From Stenotrophomonas sp. 57 (GTDB taxonomy: Bacteria > Pseudomonadota > Gammaproteobacteria > Xanthomonadales > Xanthomonadaceae), in the NCBI RefSeq assembly GCF_030291075.1, contig NZ_CP127407.1, positions 124,001 through 188,000 of the forward strand: a stretch of 64,000 nt of DNA, in the 5' to 3' direction. Made by a program: the position numbers and the translations under genes. The notes beneath the pieces are model-generated. The model was not told the origin of the DNA and did no database searches. It was given only the letters and a program-made list of their open reading frames with translations. Positions 10,940 to 19,820 of this stretch are shown here, one piece after another (positions within the stretch are counted from its first letter, which is position 1; each line of letters starts with the position of its first letter).

Positions 10940-11551
10940 ATGCAGCTGACCAGTCACAGCCTGAGCAACGGCACGCCGATCAACCAGGAGTTCGCCGCGG
11001 GCGATGCCGACGGCTTCGCCCCGGACCGCAACCCGCACCTGGCCTGGAGCGGGGTGCCGACCGGAACCCGTTCGTTCCTGCTGGTGTGCGTGGACCCGGA
11101 CGTGCCGACCGTGCCCGAAACGGTCGGGCGCAATGACATGACGGTGCCGCGCGACCAGCCGCGCTGCGACTTCGTGCACTGGGTGATGGCCGATATCCCG
11201 GCCACGGTGCAGGAGATCGCCGCGGGCAGCTGCAGCGACGGCTTCGTGGTGAAGGGCAAGAGCGCACCGGCCGGTCCGGCCGGCAGCCGCCAGGGCCTGA
11301 ACGACTTCACCGGCTGGTTCGCGGGCAACCCGGACATGGCCGGTGACTACCTAGGCTACGACGGCCCTTACCCGCCGTTCAACGACGAGCGCGTGCACCG
11401 CTATTTCTTCCGGGTGTTCGCGCTGGACGTGGCGTCGCTGGACCTGCCGCAGCGCTTCACCGCCGCCGACGCGTACCGCGCCATGCACGGCCACGTACTG
11501 GCCGAAGCGGCGCTGCACGGTACCTACACCTTGAACCCCGCATTGGCCTGA
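10940..11551 (+). CDS. YbhB/YbcL-type phosphatidylethanolamine-binding-like protein
   Basis: 203 residues of the PEBP/Raf-kinase-inhibitor-like family. Conserved blocks are NPHLAWSGVP, LVCVDPDVPT and DFVHWVMADIP, which line the anion-binding pocket in E. coli YbhB and YbcL. The physiological ligand is unknown. The GAGGAGAG ribosome site directly upstream fixes the start at 10940. It is the last gene of this plus-strand run; an inverted SMAG pair and a strong hairpin terminator follow. Confidence 0.82.
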   Translation: MQLTSHSLSNGTPINQEFAAGDADGFAPDRNPHLAWSGVPTGTRSFLLVCVDPDVPTVPETVGRNDMTVPRDQPRCDFVHWVMADIPATVQEIAAGSCSDGFVVKGKSAPAGPAGSRQGLNDFTGWFAGNPDMAGDYLGYDGPYPPFNDERVHRYFFRVFALDVASLDLPQRFTAADAYRAMHGHVLAEAALHGTYTLNPALA

Positions 11552-11568
11552 GCGGGCAATGTGCTTCT

Positions 11569-11635
11569 GTAGAGCCGAGCCCATGCTCGGCTGCTTTTCC
11601 CGATAGACAGCAGCCGAGCATGGGCTCGGCTCTAC
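11569..11635. repeat. Inverted pair of SMAG palindromes
   Basis: A GTAG-headed unit (GTAGAGCCGAGCCCATGCTCGGCT, 11569-11592, given here as stem AGCCGAGC/GCTCGGCT) faces a reverse unit ending in CTAC at 11612-11635. The two can fold together into one long hairpin between convergent genes. Confidence 0.85.
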
Positions 11636-11648
11636 AACGCACAATGAA

Positions 11649-11682
11649 GAAGGGCGGCCTTTCGGCCGCCCTTCCATCGTTT
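11649..11682. terminator. Bidirectional intrinsic terminator
   Basis: Perfect 11 bp stem GAAGGGCGGCC/GGCCGCCCTTC (11649-11659 and 11664-11674) with a TTTC loop region and a following ATCGTTTTATTTC. It separates the convergent PEBP and META-domain genes; on the minus strand it is followed by TTCTTCATT. Confidence 0.85.
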
Positions 11683-12509
11683 TATTTCTTCTCGATGGCC
11701 GACTCGACCACCATGTCCAGCACGTACGCCTGCGACGGCGCATCGGCCGGCGGGTTCTTCACTTCATAGCGCTTCACGCGCACCACGTTGCGCACGCCGT
11801 CTTCGTGGGTGTAGCCCTCGATGGTGCCGTAGAAGTTCTCGAACTTGCCCGGCTCGCCCTGCTTCAGGCCCTTGTCGTCGAACTTCACCTCACGCACCTG
11901 CAGGCACTGGTAGTCCGGGATCAGCGGGTGCGAGCACTTCTGGGTCTTGGCAGCCACTTCCAGGAACACGGTTTCGCCGGCGCCGCCATAGCGGGTTTCA
12001 GCGGTGGGTTCCGGGTTGAACACCAGCACGTCGCCCTTGGCGGTGGTCAGGGTCAGCTTGCCGTCGGCATCCTGGGTGGCCTTCAGATCGCCCTGCAGGC
12101 GGCTCGACACGGCCTCGTCCAGCGCCATCAGCGCCTTGTCGGTGCAGGCCATCATGGTCGACGCCATCGCGCCCACCTTCAGCGTGCCGTTCTCCAGGGT
12201 GTAGCCACCGCCGAGGTGGTTGCAGGTGTTGCTCACCGACAGGCGACCATCGGCGAAGTCCAGGGTGACCGGCTTGTCTTCACGGGCGAACAGCGCGTCG
12301 ATGCGCTTGCCATCGGCGCCGGTGGCCTGCCGCAGCAGCCAGTGCTGGCTCTGCAGGCGCTGCGCATCCAGGTGCGCCAGCGTCTGCTGGTCTGCTGCCT
12401 TGGCCGCGGCCGGGGCCACGTCGTCGCCGCCGGTGCCGGCCGGGGCCGGGGTCTGGCTGCAGGCGGCCATCAGGGCCAGCGGGAGGAGCAGGGTGAGCTT
12501 GCGGTTCAT
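11682..12509 (-). CDS. META and DUF4377 domain lipoprotein
   Basis: 275 residues. The start at 12509 (MNRKLTLLLPLALMAACS) has AAGGAG 7 nt upstream and gives a clean lipoprotein signal with lipobox MAAC. An HslJ-like META domain follows (about 60-165: LSVSNTCNHLGGGYTL, STMMACTDKAL), then a DUF4377-type domain (VFLEVAAKTQKC to the C-terminus, with CSHPLIPDYQCLQVRE). HslJ-type proteins are linked to stress and novobiocin tolerance in E. coli; the role here is unknown. The protein should sit in the outer membrane or periplasm. Confidence 0.82.
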   Translation of the reverse strand: MNRKLTLLLPLALMAACSQTPAPAGTGGDDVAPAAAKAADQQTLAHLDAQRLQSQHWLLRQATGADGKRIDALFAREDKPVTLDFADGRLSVSNTCNHLGGGYTLENGTLKVGAMASTMMACTDKALMALDEAVSSRLQGDLKATQDADGKLTLTTAKGDVLVFNPEPTAETRYGGAGETVFLEVAAKTQKCSHPLIPDYQCLQVREVKFDDKGLKQGEPGKFENFYGTIEGYTHEDGVRNVVRVKRYEVKNPPADAPSQAYVLDMVVESAIEKK

Positions 12510-12582
12510 GGTGAGTCTCCTTGGGGAACCGTGGGGGAAACGGGGTAGGGCCGACAACGGGGTTGCCATGCGCCGGCGCTGT

Positions 12583-13377
12583 TCAGCTGCCGGACGGCAA
12601 CCACAGCAGCAGCGCTGCGCCCAGCGCGATGCGGTAAATGGCGAAGGCGGTGAACCTGTGCGACTTGATGTAGCCCATCAGCCACTTCACTACGACGAAG
12701 CCGGTGACGGCCGCGGCAAGGAAGGCCACGCCCACGTCGGTCCAGTTCTCGCTGCCCAGCTGACCAGCCTTGGCCATTTCCAGGAAGGTGTAGGCGCTGG
12801 CGGCGAACATGGTGGGAATGCCGACCAGGAACACGAACTCAGCGGCGGCCGCTCGGCGGCTCAGGCCCAGCAGCATGGCCAGGAAGATGGCCGAAGCCGA
12901 GCGCGAGGTGCCGGGGAACACGCCGGCCACGACCTGCGCCAGGCCCACACCGATCGCCACCGTCCAGGTCACCTGGTCGCGGTCGGGCAGGCGCGCGGTG
13001 TAGGCCTCCACCAGCAGCATCCAGAGGCCACCGATGATCAGCGCCCAGGCCACCGGGCTGACCGTCTCCGGCAGCGACCAGCCGGCCTTGCGCACCACCA
13101 GGCCGACCACGGCGGTGACCAGGAAGGCCGCGCCCAGCTTGAACACGTACTCGCGGTTCTCGCGCTGGCCGAAGCCGGTGGCCAGCTGCAGCAGGCGCTG
13201 GCGGAACACCAGCACGACGGCCACGATCGCGCCGGCCTGGATGACGATGTTGAAGAAGTCCGAACGGGCACCCAGCCAATGCTGGGCGATGAGCAGGTGG
13301 CCGGTGCTGGAGATCGGCAGGAATTCGGTCAAGCCTTCGAGGATGCCCAGCAACAGGGCGGAGAGCAGGTCGGACAT
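12583..13377 (-). CDS. uppP: Undecaprenyl-diphosphatase UppP (BacA)
   Basis: 264 residues, the usual BacA length. The enzyme dephosphorylates undecaprenyl pyrophosphate so that the lipid carrier can be reused in peptidoglycan and O-antigen synthesis. Visible hallmarks are LLGILEGLTEFLPISSTGHLLI at the N-terminus (an E-containing catalytic loop) and the PGTSRSA motif (about residue 172), plus several hydrophobic helices. The start at 13377 gives the canonical N-terminus; the longer frame to 13500 would run through the glnA regulatory region. It is divergent from glnA. Confidence 0.93.
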   Translation of the reverse strand: MSDLLSALLLGILEGLTEFLPISSTGHLLIAQHWLGARSDFFNIVIQAGAIVAVVLVFRQRLLQLATGFGQRENREYVFKLGAAFLVTAVVGLVVRKAGWSLPETVSPVAWALIIGGLWMLLVEAYTARLPDRDQVTWTVAIGVGLAQVVAGVFPGTSRSASAIFLAMLLGLSRRAAAAEFVFLVGIPTMFAASAYTFLEMAKAGQLGSENWTDVGVAFLAAAVTGFVVVKWLMGYIKSHRFTAFAIYRIALGAALLLWLPSGS

Positions 13378-13435
13378 GGACGGTGCGTGCACGCGCGGCG
13401 GAAGGAAGAAGGTCGAGAGGATAGACGATCCCTGC

Positions 13436-13452
13436 TGCACCAAACGGGTGCG
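13436..13452 (+). promoter_or_regulatory. NtrC-binding site 1 upstream of glnA
   Basis: TGCACC-N5-GGTGCG, an almost perfect match to the NtrC dyad TGCACC-N5-GGTGCA. It lies about 125 bp upstream of the likely glnA transcription start, in the enhancer position known from enteric glnAp2. Confidence 0.8.
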
Positions 13453-13464
13453 TCTGGCCGTCGG

Positions 13465-13481
13465 CGCACCTGTTTGGTGCG
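13465..13481 (+). promoter_or_regulatory. NtrC-binding site 2 upstream of glnA
   Basis: CGCACC-N5-GGTGCG, a symmetric NtrC-type dyad whose centre is 29 bp (about three helical turns) from that of site 1, so two dimers would bind on the same face of the DNA. Confidence 0.78.
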
Positions 13482-13543
13482 GCCTGTTCTGCACCGGCAC
13501 GGGGCGGCCTTTTTGAAATCAATGACTTGCAGTCCGCAAAAAG

Positions 13544-13560
13544 TTGGCACGGTCGTTGCT
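13544..13560 (+). promoter_or_regulatory. Sigma-54 promoter of glnA
   Basis: TTGGCACG-N4-TTGCT: the -24 GG and -12 GC doublets are separated by exactly 10 nt, matching the RpoN consensus TGGCACG-N4-TTGCW. It lies 40 bp before the glnA start codon and downstream of two NtrC boxes, so glnA is expected to be activated under nitrogen limitation. Confidence 0.88.
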
Positions 13561-13600
13561 GTACCTCAGCAGGCATTCATCCCCATCCGAGGTCGTACCG

Positions 13601-15010
<1,410 letters not shown>

Positions 15011-15016
15011 CCGGAT

Positions 15017-15066
15017 GCGATGGCGGCGGGCTTCCCCCTCCCACCCGCCGCCGTCGCTTCCGTTTT
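15017..15066 (+). terminator. Intrinsic terminator of glnA
   Basis: A 14 bp stem (15017-15030 with 15044-15057, one G-U wobble) with a C/T-rich loop, followed by TTCCGTTTT. It begins 6 bp after the glnA stop. Confidence 0.85.
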
Positions 15067-15106
15067 CGCGGCTGGGGAGCCGCGAGGCGGGCGCAGGCCC
15101 GCCGTT

Positions 15107-15144
15107 GTAGAGCGGACGGTGGTAGAGCGGACTGTTAGTCCGCT
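15107..15144 (+). repeat. SMAG palindromes (one partial, one complete)
   Basis: GTAGAGCGGACGGT at 15107 looks like a half unit; GTAG at 15122 followed by AGCGGACTGTTAGTCCGCT is a complete unit ending at 15144. Confidence 0.75.
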
Positions 15145-15698
<554 letters not shown>

Positions 15699-15720
15699 CC
15701 CCTTTCCGGAGATTCCCCCC

Positions 15721-17148
15721 ATGAAGATGCGCCTTCTCACCGGGTGGCAAGCCCGGTTCCATGTCGTGTGGCTGTTGATGCTGCTCAGCGCGCTCGCCGC
15801 CGGTGCCTGGCCGGGCACTGCGAACGCCCAGGCCCAGGTCTCGCCGCTGCCCAGCGAAACCGTCGCGGTCGAGCCGCTGCAGGCACCGGTAGCTGCGGCA
15901 CCGGTGGCCGCAGAAGCCGCAGCGCCGGCCTTCGACCACGGCGACGTGGCCTGGATGCTCACCTCCACCCTGCTCGTGCTGCTGATGGTGGTACCGGGCC
16001 TGGCCCTGTTCTACGGCGGCCTGGTGCGCTCGAAGAACGTGCTGTCGGTGCTCAGCCAGATCCTGGTGGTGTTCTCGCTGGTGCTGCTGCTGTGGGTGGC
16101 CTACGGCTACAGCGCGGTGTTCAGCACGGGCAATCCGTTCTTCGGCTCGTTCACCGAGTTCGCCTTCCTCAAGGGCTTCACCCCCGACTCAGTGGGCAAC
16201 ACGCCGATCAAGGGCCTGCCGGACTATCTGTTCGTCGCCTTCCAGTCGACGTTTGCAGGCATCACCACCGCGCTGATCGTCGGCGCCTTCGCCGAACGCA
16301 TCAAGTTCCGCGCGGTGCTGCTGTTCTCCGCGCTGTGGTTCACCCTCAGCTACATCCCGATGGCCCACATCGTCTGGGGCGGCGGTTACCTGGGTGAAAT
16401 GGGGGCGATCGACTTCGCTGGTGGCACCGTGGTGCATATCAACGCGGGCGTCGCGGGCCTGGTCGCCGCGTGGTTCGTCGGCAAGCGCCTGGGCTATGGC
16501 CAGACCGCGCTGAAGCCGCACAACGTGCCGTTCACCTACATTGGCGCGATGCTGCTGTGGGTGGGCTGGTTCGGCTTCAACGCCGGCTCGGCGGCAGCGG
16601 CCGACACCGTGGCCTCGCTGGCCTTCCTCAACACCGTGCTGGCCACGGCTGCGGCGGTGCTGGGCTGGACGCTCACCGAAGCGATCACCAAGGGCAAGCC
16701 GTCGGCGCTGGGCGCAGCGTCGGGTGCGGTGGCCGGCCTGGTCGGCATCACTCCGGCCTGCGGCACCGTGGGCCCGCTGGGCGCCATCGTCATCGGTTTG
16801 GTCGCCGGCGTGGTCTGCGTGTGGGGCGTTACCGGCCTGAAGCGCCTGCTGAAGGTGGACGACACCGCCGACGTGTTCGGTGTGCACGGCGTCGGCGGTA
16901 TCGTCGGTGCCATCCTCACCGGTATGTTCAGCGCGCAGTCGCTGGGCGGCACCAAGGCCGATCTGGATATCGGCCACCAGGTGTGGGTGCAGGTGGTCAG
17001 CGTCGGCCTCACCGTGGTCTGGTCGGCGGTGGTCACCGCGGCCATCCTGCTGCTGGTGAAGGTGGTGGTCGGCCTGCGCGTGACCGAAGAGGCCGAGCGT
17101 ACCGGCCTGGATGTCACCTCGCACGGCGAATCGGCCTACGAGGCCTGA
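15721..17148 (+). CDS. amtB: Ammonium transporter AmtB
   Basis: 475 residues. An N-terminal signal peptide ending near GTANAQA is followed by a short Ala/Pro-rich stretch and about 11 hydrophobic helices. Signatures include FYGGLVRSKNVLSV, FAERIKFRAVLLFSALWFTL and FGVHGVGGIVGAILTG, the last carrying a pore histidine of the Amt/Rh channel. It conducts ammonium into the cytoplasm and is gated by GlnK, encoded 22 bp upstream. The cleavable signal before the first pore helix is usual for proteobacterial AmtB. Confidence 0.95.
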   Translation: MKMRLLTGWQARFHVVWLLMLLSALAAGAWPGTANAQAQVSPLPSETVAVEPLQAPVAAAPVAAEAAAPAFDHGDVAWMLTSTLLVLLMVVPGLALFYGGLVRSKNVLSVLSQILVVFSLVLLLWVAYGYSAVFSTGNPFFGSFTEFAFLKGFTPDSVGNTPIKGLPDYLFVAFQSTFAGITTALIVGAFAERIKFRAVLLFSALWFTLSYIPMAHIVWGGGYLGEMGAIDFAGGTVVHINAGVAGLVAAWFVGKRLGYGQTALKPHNVPFTYIGAMLLWVGWFGFNAGSAAAADTVASLAFLNTVLATAAAVLGWTLTEAITKGKPSALGAASGAVAGLVGITPACGTVGPLGAIVIGLVAGVVCVWGVTGLKRLLKVDDTADVFGVHGVGGIVGAILTGMFSAQSLGGTKADLDIGHQVWVQVVSVGLTVVWSAVVTAAILLLVKVVVGLRVTEEAERTGLDVTSHGESAYEA

Positions 17149-17174
17149 GGTAACGACGGGCAGCCTTTTGCCCT

Positions 17175-17240
17175 GGTGGGTGCCGACCCTGGGTCGGCAC
17201 TCCGCTTTGACGGGGTGGGTTCCGACCGTTGGTCGGTACC
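17175..17240 (+). repeat. Two REP-like palindromes behind amtB
   Basis: GGTGCCGACC/GGGTCGGCAC at 17175-17200 and GGTTCCGACC/GGTCGGTACC at 17215-17240. They have GGTGGGT heads instead of GTAG and appear to be a SMAG-related variant; the same head occurs at 28321 and 34784. A short hairpin, GGGCA/TGCCC, precedes them at 17159. Confidence 0.7.
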
Positions 17241-17281
17241 GCGTCATGCACCGTCGCGCGCGATCGCGCACAATCAAACGC

Positions 17282-18028
17282 ATGCACCCGATCCGCACCC
17301 CCCTGATGCTCTCGGCCTGCCTGCTGCTGGCCGCCTGTGCTTCCGTGCCGCAGGAAAGCCGCAACCCGCTGGCGACCTGGGTACCTTCGCCAAACCAGAA
17401 CGCACGCGATCCGGTCATCATCGTCATCCACCACACCGAACAGGATTCGGTGCAGCAGAGCCTGCACACGCTGCGTACCGCCAACAGCGGCGGCCGGGTC
17501 AGTGCGCATTACCTCATCGGTGCCGATGGCCACCGCTACCAGCTCGTCAGCGACGAGCGCCGCGCCTGGCATGCAGGTTCCGGCCGCTGGGGCACCATCA
17601 CCGATCTCAACTCGGCCTCCATCGGCATCGAGCTGGACAACAACGGCAGCACGCCATTCACGCAGGCGCAGATCGCATCGCTGATCCTGCTGCTGCGTGA
17701 CCTCACCGAGCGCCTGAACATTCCGCCGCGGCAGGTGATCGGTCATGCCGATCTCGCGCCGACGCGCAAGGCCGACCCCAGCCGCTTCTTCCCATGGCAG
17801 CAGCTGGCCGAAGCCGGCTTCGGCGTATGGCCGCGTGCCAGCGACGGCCCCGCACCGGAAGGGTTTGACGCCTGGAATGCGATGGCCCGCTTCGGCTACC
17901 CGATGGAGGATCGCGAAGCGGCCGTCGCTGCCTTCCATCGCCGCTTCCGCGGCAGCGACGACCTGCCGAAGACGCTGGACGCCGAAGACGCCCGCATCCT
18001 GCATTCGCTGCTGCTGCAGACGCCGTGA
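17282..18028 (+). CDS. N-acetylmuramoyl-L-alanine amidase (AmiD-like lipoprotein)
   Basis: 248 residues from ATG 17282. A lipoprotein signal (LMLSACLLLAAC) suggests outer membrane anchoring. The amidase_2 domain is recognised from VIIVIHHTEQDS (first zinc histidine), SAHYLIGADGHRYQLV, and QVIGHADLAPTRKADPSRFFPW (second histidine and the conserved KxDPG-like DPS). AmiD-type enzymes cleave the amide bond between MurNAc and the stem peptide in recycling. It lies directly upstream of mltA (67 bp), another murein-trimming enzyme, so the pair may be co-expressed. Confidence 0.88.
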   Translation: MHPIRTPLMLSACLLLAACASVPQESRNPLATWVPSPNQNARDPVIIVIHHTEQDSVQQSLHTLRTANSGGRVSAHYLIGADGHRYQLVSDERRAWHAGSGRWGTITDLNSASIGIELDNNGSTPFTQAQIASLILLLRDLTERLNIPPRQVIGHADLAPTRKADPSRFFPWQQLAEAGFGVWPRASDGPAPEGFDAWNAMARFGYPMEDREAAVAAFHRRFRGSDDLPKTLDAEDARILHSLLLQTP

Positions 18029-18095
18029 CCCGGCGCATGAACGCTGGACCCCACGCCGGGTTGCCGCCCAGCGGCCGGCACTCCACCATGGCGGC

Positions 18096-19259
18096 ATGAT
18101 CGATTCAGCCACCTTCAAGCGCAGGCACTGCATCCTGCTGGCAGCGGCCGCGCTCGCGGGCTGCTCCACCACCGTCCCCCGCACCGGATCCGACCGGCCG
18201 ACGGCCGTCACACCGCCGGCGGCGACCTACGCCAAGGTCGCATGGAGCGCACTGCCGCCGGTCACCGACAGCGACCTGCAGGCCGGCTTCGTTGCCTGGC
18301 GCAGCAGTTGCAGCCGGCTGAAGAACGATGCGGTCTGGGCAAAGCCCTGCGCCACGGCCGCTGCGGTTTCAGACAATGACCCGGCGGCGATCCGCCAGTT
18401 CCTGCAGCGCGACCTCGATGTCTACGCGCTGCGTGCCGGCGGCCACCAGGCCGACGGGCTCATTACCGGCTACTACGAACCGATCTATCCCGGCAGCCTC
18501 ACCCGCACGGCCACTGCCACGGTGCCGGTGTACGGCACGCCCGATGACCTGATCGTGGTGCAGCTGGACAGCCTCTACCCGGAACTGAAGGGCAAGCGCC
18601 TGCGCGGGCGCGTCGAAGGCAAGGTGCTCAAGCCCTATGACGACGCCGGCACGATTGCCAGCAAAGGCGCCAGGGCCCCGGTACTGGCCTGGCTGACCGA
18701 TCCCATGGACCTGCAGCTGCTGCAGATCCAGGGTTCCGGCCGGGTACGCCTGGCCGATGGCACGCAGGTGCGGCTGGCCTACGCCGAGCAGAACGGCCAT
18801 CCCTACCGCGCCATTGGCCGCTGGCTGGTGGACCAGGGCCAGCTGAAGAAGGAAGACGTGACCATGGACGCGATCCGCGCCTGGGCGCGGGCCAATCCCG
18901 CGCGCGTGCCGGAACTGCTGCGAAGCAACCCCAGCTACGTGTTCTTCGTGCGCAGCGCCGACAGCCCGGAAGGCCCGCGTGGCTCGTTGAACGTGCCGCT
19001 GACCGCCGGCTACAGCGTGGCGGTGGATCGGACCGTGGTGCCACTGGGCAGCCTGCTGTGGCTGTCCACCACACGCCCGGATGGCACCCCGGTGGTGCGT
19101 CCGGTGGCTGCGCAGGACACCGGCGGCGCCATCGCCGGCGAAGTACGCGCCGACCTGTACTGGGGCAGTGGCGATGCCGCTGGCAAGCTGGCCGGCGACA
19201 TGAAGCAGAAGGGCAACCTCTGGATGCTGTGGCCGAAAGGTCTGGCGTTGCCACGGTAG
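18096..19259 (+). CDS. mltA: Membrane-bound lytic murein transglycosylase A
   Basis: 387 residues from ATG 18096, with lipobox LAGC. The MltA domain shows GLITGYYEPIYPGS, LQIQGSGRVRLADG and YVFFVRSADSPEGPRGS; the 3D domain near the C-terminus has VAAQDTGGAIAG, whose aspartate corresponds to the single catalytic acid of MltA. The enzyme cleaves the glycan backbone to 1,6-anhydro-muropeptides at the outer membrane inner leaflet. Its partner upstream is an amidase. A palindromic repeat follows 7 bp after the stop. Confidence 0.92.
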   Translation: MIDSATFKRRHCILLAAAALAGCSTTVPRTGSDRPTAVTPPAATYAKVAWSALPPVTDSDLQAGFVAWRSSCSRLKNDAVWAKPCATAAAVSDNDPAAIRQFLQRDLDVYALRAGGHQADGLITGYYEPIYPGSLTRTATATVPVYGTPDDLIVVQLDSLYPELKGKRLRGRVEGKVLKPYDDAGTIASKGARAPVLAWLTDPMDLQLLQIQGSGRVRLADGTQVRLAYAEQNGHPYRAIGRWLVDQGQLKKEDVTMDAIRAWARANPARVPELLRSNPSYVFFVRSADSPEGPRGSLNVPLTAGYSVAVDRTVVPLGSLLWLSTTRPDGTPVVRPVAAQDTGGAIAGEVRADLYWGSGDAAGKLAGDMKQKGNLWMLWPKGLALPR

Positions 19260-19266
19260 GTCGGCT

Positions 19267-19305
19267 GGGGTCAGATCCGTTTCCGGAGGACAGGGATCTG
19301 ACCCC
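19267..19305. repeat. GGGGTCAGATCC-type palindrome
   Basis: The arms GGGGTCAGATCC (19267-19278) and GGATCTGACCCC (19294-19305) are perfect reverse complements. Two more members of this family occur at 21909-22004, on the other side of the neighbouring receptor gene. Confidence 0.75.
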
Positions 19306-19368
19306 TGGATACCTGATAATGGCGTCATTCCGAACCTTCCGGCCGCGCCTGCGGCCAGGCCCCCTGCA

Positions 19369-19683
19369 ATGACCTACGCAAAGCACAACGCAAAACCCGG
19401 CGCGAAGTCCGCCGCAAAGAAGTACTACAAGCACTGGGCCGAATCGGGCCTGGGCAAGGGCAACGTGCTGATGGAGGCCCGCGGCGAGAAGATCGTGCGC
19501 CAGGTGGAAATCTACGGCACCAAGATGGTCTGGGCCGACGAGCATGCCCACAGCGATGACCGCTTCCTGCTGGCCGACCAGCCGGTGTCGTTCCTGGATT
19601 TCGACGAGGACGACGAAATTTCCGCGCGCGAATTTGAAAGCGCCTGGAAGAAGGCCAGGGAAGCCACCGGCTACCCGGTGTAA
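19369..19683 (+). CDS. Small conserved-looking protein with an EF-hand-like loop
   Basis: 104 residues, not assigned to a named family. The N-terminus is very basic (KHNAKPGAKSAAKKYYKHW) and no signal or membrane segment is visible. Residues 77-88, DFDEDDEISARE, follow the 12-residue EF-hand loop pattern D-x-D-x-D-x-x-I-x-x-x-E, with Asp where Gly is usual at position 6, so calcium binding is possible. Codon usage matches neighbouring core genes. It stands alone between mltA and the TonB-dependent receptor, with SMAG repeats behind it. Confidence 0.65.
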   Translation: MTYAKHNAKPGAKSAAKKYYKHWAESGLGKGNVLMEARGEKIVRQVEIYGTKMVWADEHAHSDDRFLLADQPVSFLDFDEDDEISAREFESAWKKAREATGYPV

Positions 19684-19702
19684 GCACCGCTCCACCCCCT
19701 GT

Positions 19703-19764
19703 GTAGGGTCGAGCCATGCTCGACTGCGGTTTGCCAGGCGCCGTCGAGCATGGCGCGACTCTAC
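19703..19764. repeat. Inverted pair of SMAG palindromes
   Basis: The unit GTAG + GGTCGAGC/GCTCGAC (19703-19724) faces a reverse unit ending in CTAC (19743-19764). The pair ends 14 bp before the Zur-like box. Confidence 0.8.
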
Positions 19765-19777
19765 ATGGCAGGTGCTT

Positions 19778-19800
19778 GAAATGTTATATGATTACATTTC
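19778..19800 (+). promoter_or_regulatory. Zur-like operator in front of the TonB-dependent receptor
   Basis: A 23 bp imperfect palindrome with arms GAAATGTTATA and its partner ending ACATTTC; 9 of 11 arm positions are symmetric. It closely follows the gammaproteobacterial Zur consensus GAAATGTTATA-N-TATAACATTTC and is the only AT-rich stretch in this neighbourhood. It lies 20 bp before the start codon, so Zur binding would block transcription when zinc is sufficient. Confidence 0.7.
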
Positions 19801-19820
19801 ATCCGCACCCTTCCACCCCC

